DNA from: Natrinema halophilum
Lineage (GTDB): Archaea; Halobacteriota; Halobacteria; Halobacteriales; Natrialbaceae
Direction: 5' to 3'
Assembly (NCBI RefSeq): GCF_013402815.2
Contig: NZ_CP058601.1
Coordinates: 3,410,001 to 3,474,000, forward strand
DNA length: 64,000 bases
Shown here: positions 53,204 through 62,328 of the stretch, in pieces
How the letters are laid out: the number at the start of each line of letters is the position of its first letter
How positions within the stretch are numbered: position 1 is the first letter of the stretch
Notes under the pieces: model-generated
Database searches by the model: none
Told to the model about the DNA's origin: nothing
Seen by the model: only the letters and a program-made list of their open reading frames with translations
Translations under genes and position numbers: made by a program

Positions 53204-53263
53204 GCATTCGTCTTCGCTACGGCGCATTCGTCTTCGCCACGGCGCATTCGTCTTCGCCACGGC
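53204..53263 (+). repeat. Three 20-bp tandem repeats after the MFS gene
   Basis: Units begin at 53204, 53224 and 53244 (gcattcgtcttcgccacggc; the first has one change). They lie within the 53151-53577 gap, which otherwise holds T/C-rich low-complexity sequence (ctctttt, cgttctcg runs) and no gene. Confidence 0.85.
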
Positions 53264-53577
53264 GTTGACGCACGCGCGTATCGGTCACTTCCTGCCTGTC
53301 GCTCGTTTTCCTCGCACCCTTCGTTCTCTCATCGGTCTCTTTTCTTCGTCCGCTGTCTCGGTCCGGTCGTTCTTGCCCTTCGTCTTCGCGTTTTGCCCCT
53401 TACCCTCTCGATCTCCCCGCCTCTCGCGTCGCGATTCACCGCTTCGTTCTCGATCCGATTCGTCGCTACAGCCCTCTTCGATACCCGGAATTCGCGTGGT
53501 TCTCCGTGCGTTCACCTGCTTTCCCCGACCGACGAACGTATTAGATATCGTGTGGCGAACTGTCTCTGATAACTTCG

Positions 53578-53949
53578 GTGACAGACCAGCTTTGCGAACG
53601 ATTCGAAGACCGGTTTGGTAGCAAACTGCGTAGCGTTAGCTGCTGTGAAGGCGACGAGAACGAGATAGTATACATTCGCGAGGACGACACGGATCATTAC
53701 GCGACGGGCGTTCGGAAGCGGGTTTTTCGAGAGGCCCGGCTTGAGGCGATCGGGAATGACCAACAAGAGTCGATGTATACGCATGGTAAACTGTAGCGTG
53801 TGGCTCGATGGTTTGCGGAAGCGACGGAACTCCATTATATCATGGGCGAAACTAACGGAGTAATGGTTGCGGTTGACGCTGGGGCGATCGACGACATCCG
53901 TGAAATAGTGGATTTATCTCTCGATGCTGACTCCAAATACGACGGCTAA
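53578..53949 (+). pseudogene. DUF7522-like gene interrupted by an amber codon
   Basis: GTG 53578 starts TDQLCERFEDRFGSKLRSVS and runs to SMYTHGKL, where TAG stands at 53794-53796. The same frame then continues as a normal protein (RWFAEATELHYIMGETNG, MVAVDAGAIDDIREIVDLSL) to TAA 53947-53949. The joined product has the haloarchaeal DUF7522 layout as I recall it. One base change would restore it. Function of the family unknown. Confidence 0.75.
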
Positions 53950-54135
53950 TCGGCGATGCTCTCGCGATATCGCGGGTTCTACCGTCGACATCCAATCGTA
54001 GTACGGTCAGCTGCTAACGCCTGCCACAGTACATATGAGGACCACCACTGCGCACACTACAACCGAACCAACTCATCGATCTCCGCTTTGAGACAATAGC
54101 CCTCCAACAAACGACTCAGCGCCGGCGTGAAACGC

Positions 54136-54330
54136 TCACGGTTCCCGTCGCGTGTACCCCTGACGAGTCTCCAGGATCACCTCGAGCGCTTCCAGGGGTT
54201 CATCGTTCTCGAGATAGCCGGTGACGTCGTCGATAATTCGGCCCGGCAACAGATCTCGCTCGATGTATTCAGAAGCGACCGCTTCGGCTAGACCTTCTAT
54301 GGTTTTCCTGCGCCACTTCGTCTCGGTCAT
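54136..54330 (-). CDS. Small helical hypothetical protein (64 aa)
   Basis: TETKWRRKTIEGLAEAVASE followed by YIERDLLPGRIIDDVTGYLE and a helical ending. Acidic/basic helices with no membrane segment; an ordinary haloarchaeal composition. No family known. It stands alone in an otherwise gene-poor stretch. Confidence 0.5.
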   Translation of the reverse strand: MTETKWRRKTIEGLAEAVASEYIERDLLPGRIIDDVTGYLENDEPLEALEVILETRQGYTRREP

Positions 54331-54706
54331 TCTACCGAAAGGAGACTTGCAGCACCAAAGAAACTACTGGCCATAGCTAATGGAGTCGGTAACGTGATTG
54401 TGGCACGGGGCGCTCCGTGTCCTCGCGAAGAGACAGACAGCGACGGGAAGACTCGATACGAGAATGGAACCGGCTCGTTTCCCCAATTACGAACCGTTAG
54501 TTCTCTGTCGCGGCCCAGTATTGGCACGCAGTGCATTTCGAGTTCCATGCTCGTCGTGTGCGGTTACTGGGTCTCGACACCGGCGTCGAACTACGACCAC
54601 GAGATAGACCGAGGTGAGAATCCGGAGCCCCGTGATCACGGTCGTTCACGCCACGGAAGCATCCGCGTGGAGTGAAGTTCCAGCAGCCTTCGTGGGCATG
54701 AGTCGC
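54331..54706. other. Gene-poor stretch
   Basis: About 375 bp. A 73-codon minus-strand frame (54327-54548) overlaps the 64-residue gene by 4 bp but has no family features or start context, so I do not call it. No repeats or hairpins of note. Confidence 0.4.
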
Positions 54707-55219
54707 TTAGTCTCGGTACGCGTGAGTTACTTCTACCTTCCCGAATGCGCTGTCGTGGACGACGTACAGATCCCGCGGCGAATACCCGTGGAAGGTCACC
54801 GTCGCCTCGTACTCGGCCATCGGAGCCTTCTCGGCCGAGCACTCTCCGCAGTTGCGCATGCGGTCGAGAGTCGATCCGTCGTCCGTCCGCAGTTCGAGCA
54901 CGACCGTATGATCGTCCGTCCTGCCGAAGACGGTTGGCTCGACGGAGTGACACGACGTATCAAGCGGCATCGTTCCGTCGACGTGAACGATCGTCGGTCC
55001 GTCGAACGTGACGTTCGCCGTCGACTCGACCGGGCGACACTCCGGGACGCCGACCGAAAGGTCGGTAGTCACGTCGGGGCCGTCGGAGTCGTCACCGAGT
55101 ACGCGGCTGCACCCGGCGAATCCGCCGGTCCCGGCCGCCGATCCGATCGCGGCGAACACCGATCGGCGTTCGATGCGTGTCGCGTCAGTGCCGTCACGTC
55201 CTCGCGTTCGATCAGTCAT
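54707..55219 (-). CDS. Tat-exported lipoprotein of unknown function
   Basis: 170 residues. IERRSVFAAIGSAAGTGGFAGC is a Tat signal (twin Arg at 18-19) ending in a lipobox cysteine. The mature part has a SCHS and a NCGECSAEKAP group and ends in a beta-rich VTFHGYSPRDLYVV segment. No named domain. Its first bases overlap the end of the chemoreceptor remnant. Confidence 0.75.
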   Translation of the reverse strand: MTDRTRGRDGTDATRIERRSVFAAIGSAAGTGGFAGCSRVLGDDSDGPDVTTDLSVGVPECRPVESTANVTFDGPTIVHVDGTMPLDTSCHSVEPTVFGRTDDHTVVLELRTDDGSTLDRMRNCGECSAEKAPMAEYEATVTFHGYSPRDLYVVHDSAFGKVEVTHAYRD

Positions 55220-55572
55220 CCCCGATCACCCTGAACTGGTGGTCCGTCGCGTCGGGATCACCGGTCTCGAACCGATTCATCGCGTCGGTCAAGAGCGTCG
55301 CTCGTTCGGTGAGATCGTTCGCGCTGTGGGAGACATCAGTAAGCGTGCTCGTCTGTTCTTCGACGGCCGCAGCGACGGTTTCCGCTTCCGAGGCGGCCTC
55401 GTCGCTGATATCCGTCGCTACCGCCACGGCATCGACGACGTCTTCGATCGATTCCGCCTGCTGTTCGGTCGCGTCTCGGATCTCCCGTATGCCTTCGTTT
55501 GTCCGTTCGGTGTGGTCTGCGATGTCGTCCAGTGCAGTCGCAGCGTCTCTGACTGACCCCGCCTGTTCGGAG
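55212..55572 (-). pseudogene. C-terminal remnant of a methyl-accepting transducer
   Basis: About 120 codons read ISEQAGSVRDAATALDDIAD, TNEGIREIRDATEQQAESIE, AASEAETVAAAVEEQTSTL and NRFETGDP, the distal coiled-coil of haloarchaeal Htr transducers after the signalling tip. No tip hairpin, HAMP or membrane part is upstream; the frame enters unrelated sequence near 55573 that runs into the rhodanese gene end. No start codon. A deletion or rearrangement remnant. Confidence 0.8.
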
Positions 55573-55623
55573 ATGCGGGATTGCGATGGGCTGTGGACCG
55601 AGTTACCGAAGCGCCAGCATCCG

Positions 55624-55998
55624 TTATCGGAGATTCCAGACCAGCGACCGTATTTTGTATCCCAGCGATCCGTTCTGATAGCCGGTCCATCCGCTCATGC
55701 CGCCCGTCAGCGTTGCCGCGTCGTATCCCTCGTCATCGAGCAAACTGGTCGCCCGTTTGGCGACCATGCCCATCTTGCATACCACGACCACTTCGGCATC
55801 CCTCGGGATCTCATCGAGCCGATCTCGCAGCGTCGATTCGTCGCCGCGGCGCAGATCGCCGTAGACGGGAATATTATGGCTGTTCTCGATGGCTTTCGAC
55901 CGGTAGGCCGACTTCGGGCGAATGTCGAGGAGAAAGAGATCTCCTCTCGATGCCGCCTCGAGGCGCTCGTCGAGTTCGTTCGGGCGGATACCGCTCAT
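55624..55998 (-). CDS. Rhodanese-domain sulfurtransferase
   Basis: 124 residues from the ATG at 55998. CH2A LLDIRPKSAYRSKAIENSHN, then the catalytic loop VVVCKMGMVAKRA with Cys, and the ending LTGGMSGW. A complete single-domain rhodanese. It stands between the transducer remnant and FEN-1, and may belong to the same sulfur-related patch as the 51167 chimera. Confidence 0.85.
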   Translation of the reverse strand: MSGIRPNELDERLEAASRGDLFLLDIRPKSAYRSKAIENSHNIPVYGDLRRGDESTLRDRLDEIPRDAEVVVVCKMGMVAKRATSLLDDEGYDAATLTGGMSGWTGYQNGSLGYKIRSLVWNLR

Positions 55999-56168
55999 TG
56001 GTGTTGTATTGTAGCAAGCACACAAAACCGTAACGTTTCGGGCGTCCCGGCGACGGTCGACTGTGGAGACGGATACCGCGTTGCACCATCGAACCACCTC
56101 GCTACGCCAGCGGTTCACCGCAAGTGTGGCCGTCCGTTTGAAATCGAATACCGATCACGGCCCGCTGG

Positions 56169-57146
56169 TCACGTCCAGCGATCGAGTCCCGTTTGCGTGA
56201 CGCTCTCTTCGATTCGCTCGAAGCCGCGTTCGACTTCTCCGGCGTGGATTTCCCAGTCGTCGGTGACGTAGTCCTTCGCCGCTTCGAGGTCCGGATCGAG
56301 CGATGCGTCGAACTCGTAGTCGTCGGTCACGTCGGGGTCGCGAAACAGCTGTCGAATGCGGTCCCCGTACTCGATGTGGGCACCGCGATCTTCCAGGACG
56401 CTCCAGAGATCGCCGTGCTCGGTAATCGCCGCGATAGCCGTTTTGGGGCCGATTCCCGACACGCCCTCGTTGAAGTCCGTCCCGATGAGGATCGCCGCGT
56501 CGATCAACTGCTCTCTAGTGAGTTCGTGGTGATCGAGGGTGGCCTCCAGATCCATCAGTTCGGGATCGCCCTTGCTCGTCAGTTGACGCAGCGTGAGGGG
56601 GGCCCCGAACAGCAGGGCGTCGTAGTCCTCCGAACCGACGTAGTCGGCGTCGCCTCGTTTGGCCATGTGGGCGGCCTGTGCCTCCCCTTCCGCGGGCGCT
56701 TCGACGATCGGCACGTCGAGCAGCCGAAGGAGTTCCCGGCTGGTTTCTTGAATCGTCGACGTCAGCCGCTGGGTTCGAGACTCGAGCTGGGCGATCGCGA
56801 CCTCGTCGCCTTCCTCTCTTGCGGTCTCGAGTTGCTCCTCGTAGCTGCGGCGTTGTTCGCGACGGGACTCGATCTCGTCGGCTTTGAGTTCGGACGGACC
56901 GCCGTCGAAAACCATCACCGGCGTGACGTCGTTTTCGAAGAACTTGGGTAGTCCCTGGACGATCCCGACCAGATTGGCAACCTCGGTTCCGTCCGCGGTC
57001 GTATACGTGTCGCTGTTCGTCCACTTGACCGTCGTGGTCAGGTAGCGGTAGAGCCAGTTGTGCGCATCGACGGCAACGACACCGTCGATGTCGTCGAACG
57101 GAATCTCCTCGATGACGGCGATGTCCCGAAGTGCAGCGTTTCCCAT
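56169..57146 (-). CDS. fen: Flap endonuclease 1
   Basis: 325 residues from the ATG at 57146 ([17 protein letters not shown]). Acidic metal residues in [43 protein letters not shown] and [12 protein letters not shown]; the helix-hairpin-helix [13 protein letters not shown]; the usual PCNA-binding tail is replaced by TQTGLDRWT, a plausible variant PIP. It removes 5' flaps in Okazaki-fragment processing and repair. Confidence 0.93.
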   Translation of the reverse strand: MGNAALRDIAVIEEIPFDDIDGVVAVDAHNWLYRYLTTTVKWTNSDTYTTADGTEVANLVGIVQGLPKFFENDVTPVMVFDGGPSELKADEIESRREQRRSYEEQLETAREEGDEVAIAQLESRTQRLTSTIQETSRELLRLLDVPIVEAPAEGEAQAAHMAKRGDADYVGSEDYDALLFGAPLTLRQLTSKGDPELMDLEATLDHHELTREQLIDAAILIGTDFNEGVSGIGPKTAIAAITEHGDLWSVLEDRGAHIEYGDRIRQLFRDPDVTDDYEFDASLDPDLEAAKDYVTDDWEIHAGEVERGFERIEESVTQTGLDRWT

Positions 57147-57415
57147 TGGAGACCGTTTGGGACGACTGGGATTTGAATCGTTGGCTTCCCGATCGGATTC
57201 GCGGTGCAAGCTGGTCTTTCGTGACTTCTCGGTCGTTTCCCTCGAGCGATACGCCGTTCGTGTTCGCTCCGTCGGATCTGTCCATCGTTCGACTGGGGGA
57301 TGTTCGGTGACTTTCCTGGCGGATTAGTCTATCTGTGTGCGAAAAATGAAAACTGAGTGTCAATTTACGTCCGGGCGGAATCCCCGTCGGGGACGTCGAC
57401 AACCGACCACCGCGA

Positions 57416-59341
57416 TCAGTCGTCACCCGAGACCGCCACACCGCCCTCACCGCTGACGCCCGTTCCGGGGCCGATATCGATGCCGAGTTCGTCGAGTTTC
57501 TCGTCCGGGACGACGCCGTCGACCCAGCCGCGGTGCTCGTAGTACTCTTCTTTCATCTCCTCGAGTTCGCAGTACTCGCCTTCGCTCGCGCCCTGTCCGT
57601 GGATTCCGTCCTCGAGGAAGCGGGCGGGTAGCGAGTCGTCAGCGCCGTCGAAGCCATTGAGGTTGTTGTAGTAGCGCTCTAAGTTGTAGACTCGTTCCCC
57701 GGCCTCGAGGAGTTCCTCTTCGGTGACGTCACGGCCGGTCATCCCGTTGTACTGCAGGACGTATTCTTCGATGCCCTCGGCGAAGGCGTTGAACTTGCAG
57801 ATGTCGAAGGAGTCGCTGATGGCGTGTAGGTCCTGGAATTGGGCAGTGAGTTCGCCCTTCCCCTCGTACTCGTAGGGATCGACCTTCTCGGGAATACCGA
57901 GGATCTCGGCGGCGGGCGTGTAGCCTCGCAGGTGGCAGGCTCCGCGGTTCGAGGTGGCGTAGCCGATGCCCATGCCTTTCATGCAGCGAGGGTCGTAGGC
58001 GGCGATCGTCTGTCCTTTTACCGCAAGCGAGTTCTCGTGGGCGTCTTTTCGGTCGGCGACCCGGCGCGGCCCCTCGGCCAACAGGTCGGCGAAGTCGTCC
58101 TCGCGCCGAGCGATCCGCTCGATCATGTCGATCATCGTCTCGGTGTCGCCCCAGTCCAACTCCCCGACGCCCTCGAGTTTGCCCTCCTCGGTCATCTCCA
58201 TGGCCATCGCCATCATGTTGCCCGTATCGATGGTGTCGACGCCCATGTCGTTACAGCGCTCGATCATGAGGGCGACTGCATCGCGGTCGGTGTGACCGGA
58301 GTTGGGTCCGAGCGCGTACGCCGATTCGTACTCGTAGGATTCGGTTCGGACGTTCATCTCCTCGCCCTTGTGCATCGCCGTCACTTCGACTTCCTTCTTG
58401 CAGGCGACCGGACAGGAGTGACACGTCGGTTCGTCGACGAGGATGTTCTCGCGGACGTTTTCGCCTGAGACGCGTTCGGCGTCTATGTCGGCGCCCTCCG
58501 CCTCGCGCATGCTTTCGGTCGACGTGTAGCGGCCGTTTTTCGTCGGGAGGCCATCCATCTCCTCGCCGATGTTCATCAGGACGTTCGTCCCGTACATCGA
58601 GAGCCCACCCTCGTTGGGTGCGGTGACCTCCGACTCCTGGATAGCCTGCATCGCCTGTTGATGGCCCTCCTGGAACGTCTCCGGATCGGCTGGCTTGGGC
58701 ATCTTCGTGGTGGACTTGACGACGACCGCCTTGAGGTTCTTCGACCCCATCACACAACCGGTACCGCCCCGACCCGAGGCGCGGTCGTCTTCGTTCATAA
58801 TGCAGGCGTACTTGACGCCGTTCTCGCCGCCGGGACCGATCCCCATGATGCTGAGGTTCTTCCCGTAGGAGCCCTCGACCTCTTCTTCGATCGTATCGCG
58901 AGTTTCGTGGAAGCCGTTCCCCCAGAGGTGGGACGCGTCCCGGAGTTCGACCTCGCCATCCTCGACGACGGCGTAGACTGGTTCGTTGGCCTCTCCCTCG
59001 AAGAGCAATCCGTCGAAGCCGGCCCACTTGAGGCGGGCACCCGACCAGCCGCCGTGGTGGCTGTCGGTAACTGTGCCGGTCAGCGGCGACTTCGTACAGA
59101 CGGCGATCCGGCCGCTCATCGTCACCTGCGTGCCCGACAACGGCCCGTTCATGAACGCAAGCAAGTTGTCGGGTCCGAGCGGATCGACGTCCGGCCCCTG
59201 ATCGAAGACGTACTTTACCCCGAGACCGCGCGCACCGATATACTTCTTCGCGTCCTCGTCGTCGATCGACTCGTACGCGATTTCCTCGTCCGAGAGGTCG
59301 ATGCGAGCCACCCTGTCCTGAAATCCACCGAATTCGGTCAT
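57416..59341 (-). CDS. Aldehyde:ferredoxin oxidoreductase (tungsten/molybdenum type)
   Basis: 641 residues. N-terminal AOR domain (GARGLGVKYVF, FMNGPLSGTQVTMSGR, GRGGTGCVMGSKNLKAVV) binding two molybdopterins, and the Fe4S4 cysteines C307, C310, C314 (CHSCPVACKKE) with a later partner near NRGACHLRGY. It oxidises aldehydes to acids and reduces ferredoxin in the cytoplasm. Haloarchaeal length and monocistronic. An 18-bp palindrome lies 57 bp upstream of the start. Confidence 0.93.
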   Translation of the reverse strand: MTEFGGFQDRVARIDLSDEEIAYESIDDEDAKKYIGARGLGVKYVFDQGPDVDPLGPDNLLAFMNGPLSGTQVTMSGRIAVCTKSPLTGTVTDSHHGGWSGARLKWAGFDGLLFEGEANEPVYAVVEDGEVELRDASHLWGNGFHETRDTIEEEVEGSYGKNLSIMGIGPGGENGVKYACIMNEDDRASGRGGTGCVMGSKNLKAVVVKSTTKMPKPADPETFQEGHQQAMQAIQESEVTAPNEGGLSMYGTNVLMNIGEEMDGLPTKNGRYTSTESMREAEGADIDAERVSGENVRENILVDEPTCHSCPVACKKEVEVTAMHKGEEMNVRTESYEYESAYALGPNSGHTDRDAVALMIERCNDMGVDTIDTGNMMAMAMEMTEEGKLEGVGELDWGDTETMIDMIERIARREDDFADLLAEGPRRVADRKDAHENSLAVKGQTIAAYDPRCMKGMGIGYATSNRGACHLRGYTPAAEILGIPEKVDPYEYEGKGELTAQFQDLHAISDSFDICKFNAFAEGIEEYVLQYNGMTGRDVTEEELLEAGERVYNLERYYNNLNGFDGADDSLPARFLEDGIHGQGASEGEYCELEEMKEEYYEHRGWVDGVVPDEKLDELGIDIGPGTGVSGEGGVAVSGDD

Positions 59342-59374
59342 AGTAATCGTTCCCTTTTATCTACGACGGCCAGC

Positions 59375-59415
59375 TTGTTAGGTATTAACAACCGGGTGTA
59401 ACCGGTACCGGTTAC
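59375..59415 (-). promoter_or_regulatory. Palindromes upstream of the AOR gene
   Basis: A perfect 18-bp palindrome gtaaccggtaccggttac at 59398-59415 and a ttgtta / taacaa inverted repeat with a 5-bp centre at 59375-59391, both within 75 bp of the AOR start at 59341. They probably flank the promoter and look like dimeric regulator sites. Confidence 0.65.
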
Positions 59416-59577
59416 GGACGATATGGACCTCGTCCTGAGCGACGATCGGGGGGAACTGACCGCGAACTCGGTCGAACGGGTTCGGAGACGTGCGCGTTTT
59501 CTACCACCGCAACCGCCGGTACTCGACGCGAAACCACGGCGATGGGTCGAGAACGAAACTGCGAGCCGATGGCGCGA

Positions 59578-59763
59578 CTATAACAATAAGGCGACAACGG
59601 CGAGGATGATGAATATGAGGACGAAAATCCGCGCGATCTCCATTGAGACCCCAGCAACGCCGCGGGCGCCGACCGCGGCCGCGACGATCGCGAGGATGAA
59701 GAAGATGATCGCCCAGTACAGGAAGCCACCACCAGTCTGCAGCGGCGTCACGAACGGAAGCAT
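59578..59763 (-). CDS. DUF1328 small membrane protein
   Basis: 61 residues from the ATG at 59763. Two helices: FLYWAIIFFILAIVAAAVG and ARIFVLIFIILAVVALLL, with the GARGVAGVS loop between them, the DUF1328 signature. A GTG five codons earlier is possible. Function unknown; often stress-induced in bacteria. Confidence 0.85.
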   Translation of the reverse strand: MLPFVTPLQTGGGFLYWAIIFFILAIVAAAVGARGVAGVSMEIARIFVLIFIILAVVALLL

Positions 59764-59875
59764 AGGCCCGACTCCCACGAACAGCCATATAAACGGCAGC
59801 GACCGTCCGTGACCGTTTGTCGGTCTAGGCGGGGGCTACAGGTTTTGAGCGGTGAACGTAATCGGTACGCGGACG

Positions 59876-61768
59876 TTACGTATCACCGAAAAACGCACGG
59901 CAGAGTTTCGCCTCGGCCGTCCGCAGGTGTTCGTGAAAGGTCGGTCGCGATACCCCCATCGATTGGGCGAGTTCTTCGCCGGTCGTCGGGCGAGGCCACT
60001 CGAAGTAGCCGCCGAGGTAGGCCCGCTGTAACGCGCCGAACTGGCGGTCAGTTAGCGTCTCCTCCAGGCGGGCCGCGAACTCCTGTCTGGTTTCGCCGTC
60101 GCGCTCGCGCTGTCTGAATGAGACGATATCGGTTCCCGCGTAGCGATCTTCGACGGCTTCGACGATCGAGCGGACGTTCGCCGATCGGGGAATCTCGACG
60201 GTGACGCGGGCCCGGCCGTCCTCGCTTTCGATCGCCTGCGTGCGGGTCCCGCGCTCGGAGAGCCAGCCGACGAGGTCATTCGCGCCGCTCAGTTCGACGA
60301 GACATCCGTCGTCGCGCTCGACGACGATGCGACAGTCGACGTCCGATAGATCCGCCGCAGCCTTCACGAGGTCGTCGGCGTTCGCCCCGGTTGCGGTAAA
60401 CAACGACGATGTCTCGTCGCCGGTGCGGTGAACCGATCGGCGATACTCGAGCCGACAGTCAGCTTCCGCGGAGAGGGCGACGGGTGCCAGAGACTGATCC
60501 GTCAACTCGAGTTCGACGGCGACGACGGCGTCGGTCGCGAGGACGCGGCTGGTTTCGCGCGCGTTGATCCCGCTGGCAACCGCACGGGCGAGCGCCGAGA
60601 GGATCACGGTTTCGCGGTCGTCGACGGCCCGGTCCCGGTCCGTCCGGACCGTCAACACGCCGTACTCGATGTCGTTATACGACAGCGGGAACGCGGCGCG
60701 TGTCGTCCCGTCATCGGTATCGACGGCTGGCCGAGCCGACGCGAGCGTTTCGGTAGCGGGATGGGCAGCATCGATCTCGATACTGTCCGCCTCAGGGTCG
60801 GCTCCCGCACTCGAGCGAACGTCGATCGTCCCGGTCGCGGGATTTCGTTCGCCGATCCAGACCCCTTGGTAGCCGTTTTCTTCGGCGATCCGCGTACAGA
60901 CCTCGGCCTCGAGTTCCGAGCGGTCGGTCGATCCGGCGACGACGGCGGTGACGTCCTGGATCAGTCCCTCAACGCGGTCGAGGATGTACTCGAGTTCTTC
61001 GGTTCGGCGCTCGAGCGCGAGTTCGGCCTCCTTGCGCGCAGTAACATCGTTCTGGAAACCGACGTAATTAGTCACGCGACCGTCCTCGTCGCGGACGGGT
61101 GCGATCGTTACCTCGTTCCAGAACTCGGTGCCGTCCTTCCGGTAGTTCTTCAGTTCGACGGTGACGGGCCGCTCGTCGTCGATCGCCGCCGCCATTTCGG
61201 CTATCGCGTCCTCGTCAGAGTCCTCGCCCTGCAGGAATCGACAGTTTCGACCAACTATTTCGTCAAATTCGTACCCGGTAATTTCTTCGTACGCCTCGTT
61301 GCCGTAGACCAGGGGATTGTCCTCGCGTCCGGGATCGGAGATAGTGATCCCAACCGGTGCTTCCTCGAGGGCGCGGTCTTTGACCTGGCGATCACTCGGC
61401 CCGTTCAGTGAGCCGTCAGTCTCGTCGGTGTCGGCACCGGCCTCGCGACGGTCGAACGTGATCGTTGCACCGTCGGCTCCGCGGTGGATCCGCGCGTTCC
61501 TCCCGTTGGCTTCGAAATCGATCCGGCGTGCGGTGCCGACCGTGGTTTCGTTGATAGCCGTCGCGAGACGATTCCATCTCGCACCCAGTGCGGTCGCTGC
61601 GTCACGATCGGAGTCGCCGATTTCGAAGGCCTTTCTGGCGGCCTCGTTCGCGAACGTGATCGATCCGTCGGTAACTGCCACCACCGGATCGACGACGTAC
61701 TCGAGGGCACGTGCAGCTCCATCCGTCTCGGTGATGTCGCTACCGTGCTCCGCGTCGGCATCGTTCAT
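59876..61768 (-). CDS. LOV-GAF-HTH10 regulator (putative blue-light sensor)
   Basis: 630 residues. An N-terminal PAS (20-110), then a second PAS at about 132-250 with the LOV signature GRNCRFLQ at 173-180, photoactive C176, and the flavin contacts N207 (NYRKDG), N217 (FWNEV) and Q238 (GFQND). A GAF domain (about 265-400), a Bat-type domain and HTH-10 (about 570-625, LTDRQFGALQRAYLGGYFEW, SRPTFHEHLR). All residues for FMN-cysteinyl adduct formation are present, so it should sense blue light and regulate transcription. Targets unknown. Confidence 0.9.
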   Translation of the reverse strand: MNDADAEHGSDITETDGAARALEYVVDPVVAVTDGSITFANEAARKAFEIGDSDRDAATALGARWNRLATAINETTVGTARRIDFEANGRNARIHRGADGATITFDRREAGADTDETDGSLNGPSDRQVKDRALEEAPVGITISDPGREDNPLVYGNEAYEEITGYEFDEIVGRNCRFLQGEDSDEDAIAEMAAAIDDERPVTVELKNYRKDGTEFWNEVTIAPVRDEDGRVTNYVGFQNDVTARKEAELALERRTEELEYILDRVEGLIQDVTAVVAGSTDRSELEAEVCTRIAEENGYQGVWIGERNPATGTIDVRSSAGADPEADSIEIDAAHPATETLASARPAVDTDDGTTRAAFPLSYNDIEYGVLTVRTDRDRAVDDRETVILSALARAVASGINARETSRVLATDAVVAVELELTDQSLAPVALSAEADCRLEYRRSVHRTGDETSSLFTATGANADDLVKAAADLSDVDCRIVVERDDGCLVELSGANDLVGWLSERGTRTQAIESEDGRARVTVEIPRSANVRSIVEAVEDRYAGTDIVSFRQRERDGETRQEFAARLEETLTDRQFGALQRAYLGGYFEWPRPTTGEELAQSMGVSRPTFHEHLRTAEAKLCRAFFGDT

Positions 61769-61872
61769 AGCACTCTCTACGATGTGACGACTAAGAACCG
61801 TTGTGATCGGAAGATGGCCGTCGTCGGCGAGCAGGCTAGCATGTTATATGTTGCCACGTCATAGTATAACAC

Positions 61873-62064
61873 ATGTCAGTGCATCGGTCGCCGTTCGAAC
61901 GACTGCGAGAGAAGTTCGACGAATCGGAGTTACGCTGTCCGGAGTGCGGTTACGTCGATACCGAGGGCGGCTGGCGCGTCACGACCTCGGGTGGCCGAGT
62001 CCAGTACCAGTTCGTCTGTCCGTCCTGCAGCGCCGTCGAGACCAGAGAGGTCCGACTCGAGTAG
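61873..62064 (+). CDS. HVO_0649-type zinc finger protein
   Basis: 63 residues: SVHRSPFERLREKFDESELR, then CPECGYVDTEGGWRV and FVCPSCSAVETREV. Two CxxC pairs form a zinc ribbon. Matches my recollection of the HVO_0649 family. An AT-rich tatgttgccacgtcatagtataa precedes the start. Confidence 0.8.
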   Translation: MSVHRSPFERLREKFDESELRCPECGYVDTEGGWRVTTSGGRVQYQFVCPSCSAVETREVRLE

Positions 62065-62328
62065 GTTCTGATCGTGGTCGTGGTCGGGTCGGGTCGCCTC
62101 TCGGTCTCTCGAGGGAACGTACGTGTGTTTTGGTCGACAACCGGAGGTTTCGTCGCGAGTTTGCGGGTAACCCGACGCTTGAGCGTCCGTCGATCGCCGG
62201 AAGCCGCGATGGGACCGCCCTCGTTTTCGAGGCGAAATCGCGAAATCGGACATAACGGTTGTTTTCCCTGAGATAATCTCGTAACAGTCATCCCGTTTTA
62301 GCCCGAGAACCGCTGTACGTCGGGCTGC
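62065..62328. other. Intergenic region before the secreted repeat protein
   Basis: About 260 bp, no gene supported. A gataatctcgtaacagtc stretch near 62272-62290 is the likely promoter of the secreted protein. Confidence 0.35.

Noticed and set aside
53165-53569. Serine/arginine/phenylalanine-rich open frame after the MFS gene
   Set aside because: Low-complexity T/C-rich sequence with 20-bp repeats and no start context; not protein-like.
33176-53796. TAG codons in tnpA and the DUF7522 gene as pyrrolysine or read-through
   Set aside because: One lies in an obvious insertion and the other is a single base change; no pyl genes or other TAG-containing enzymes are visible.
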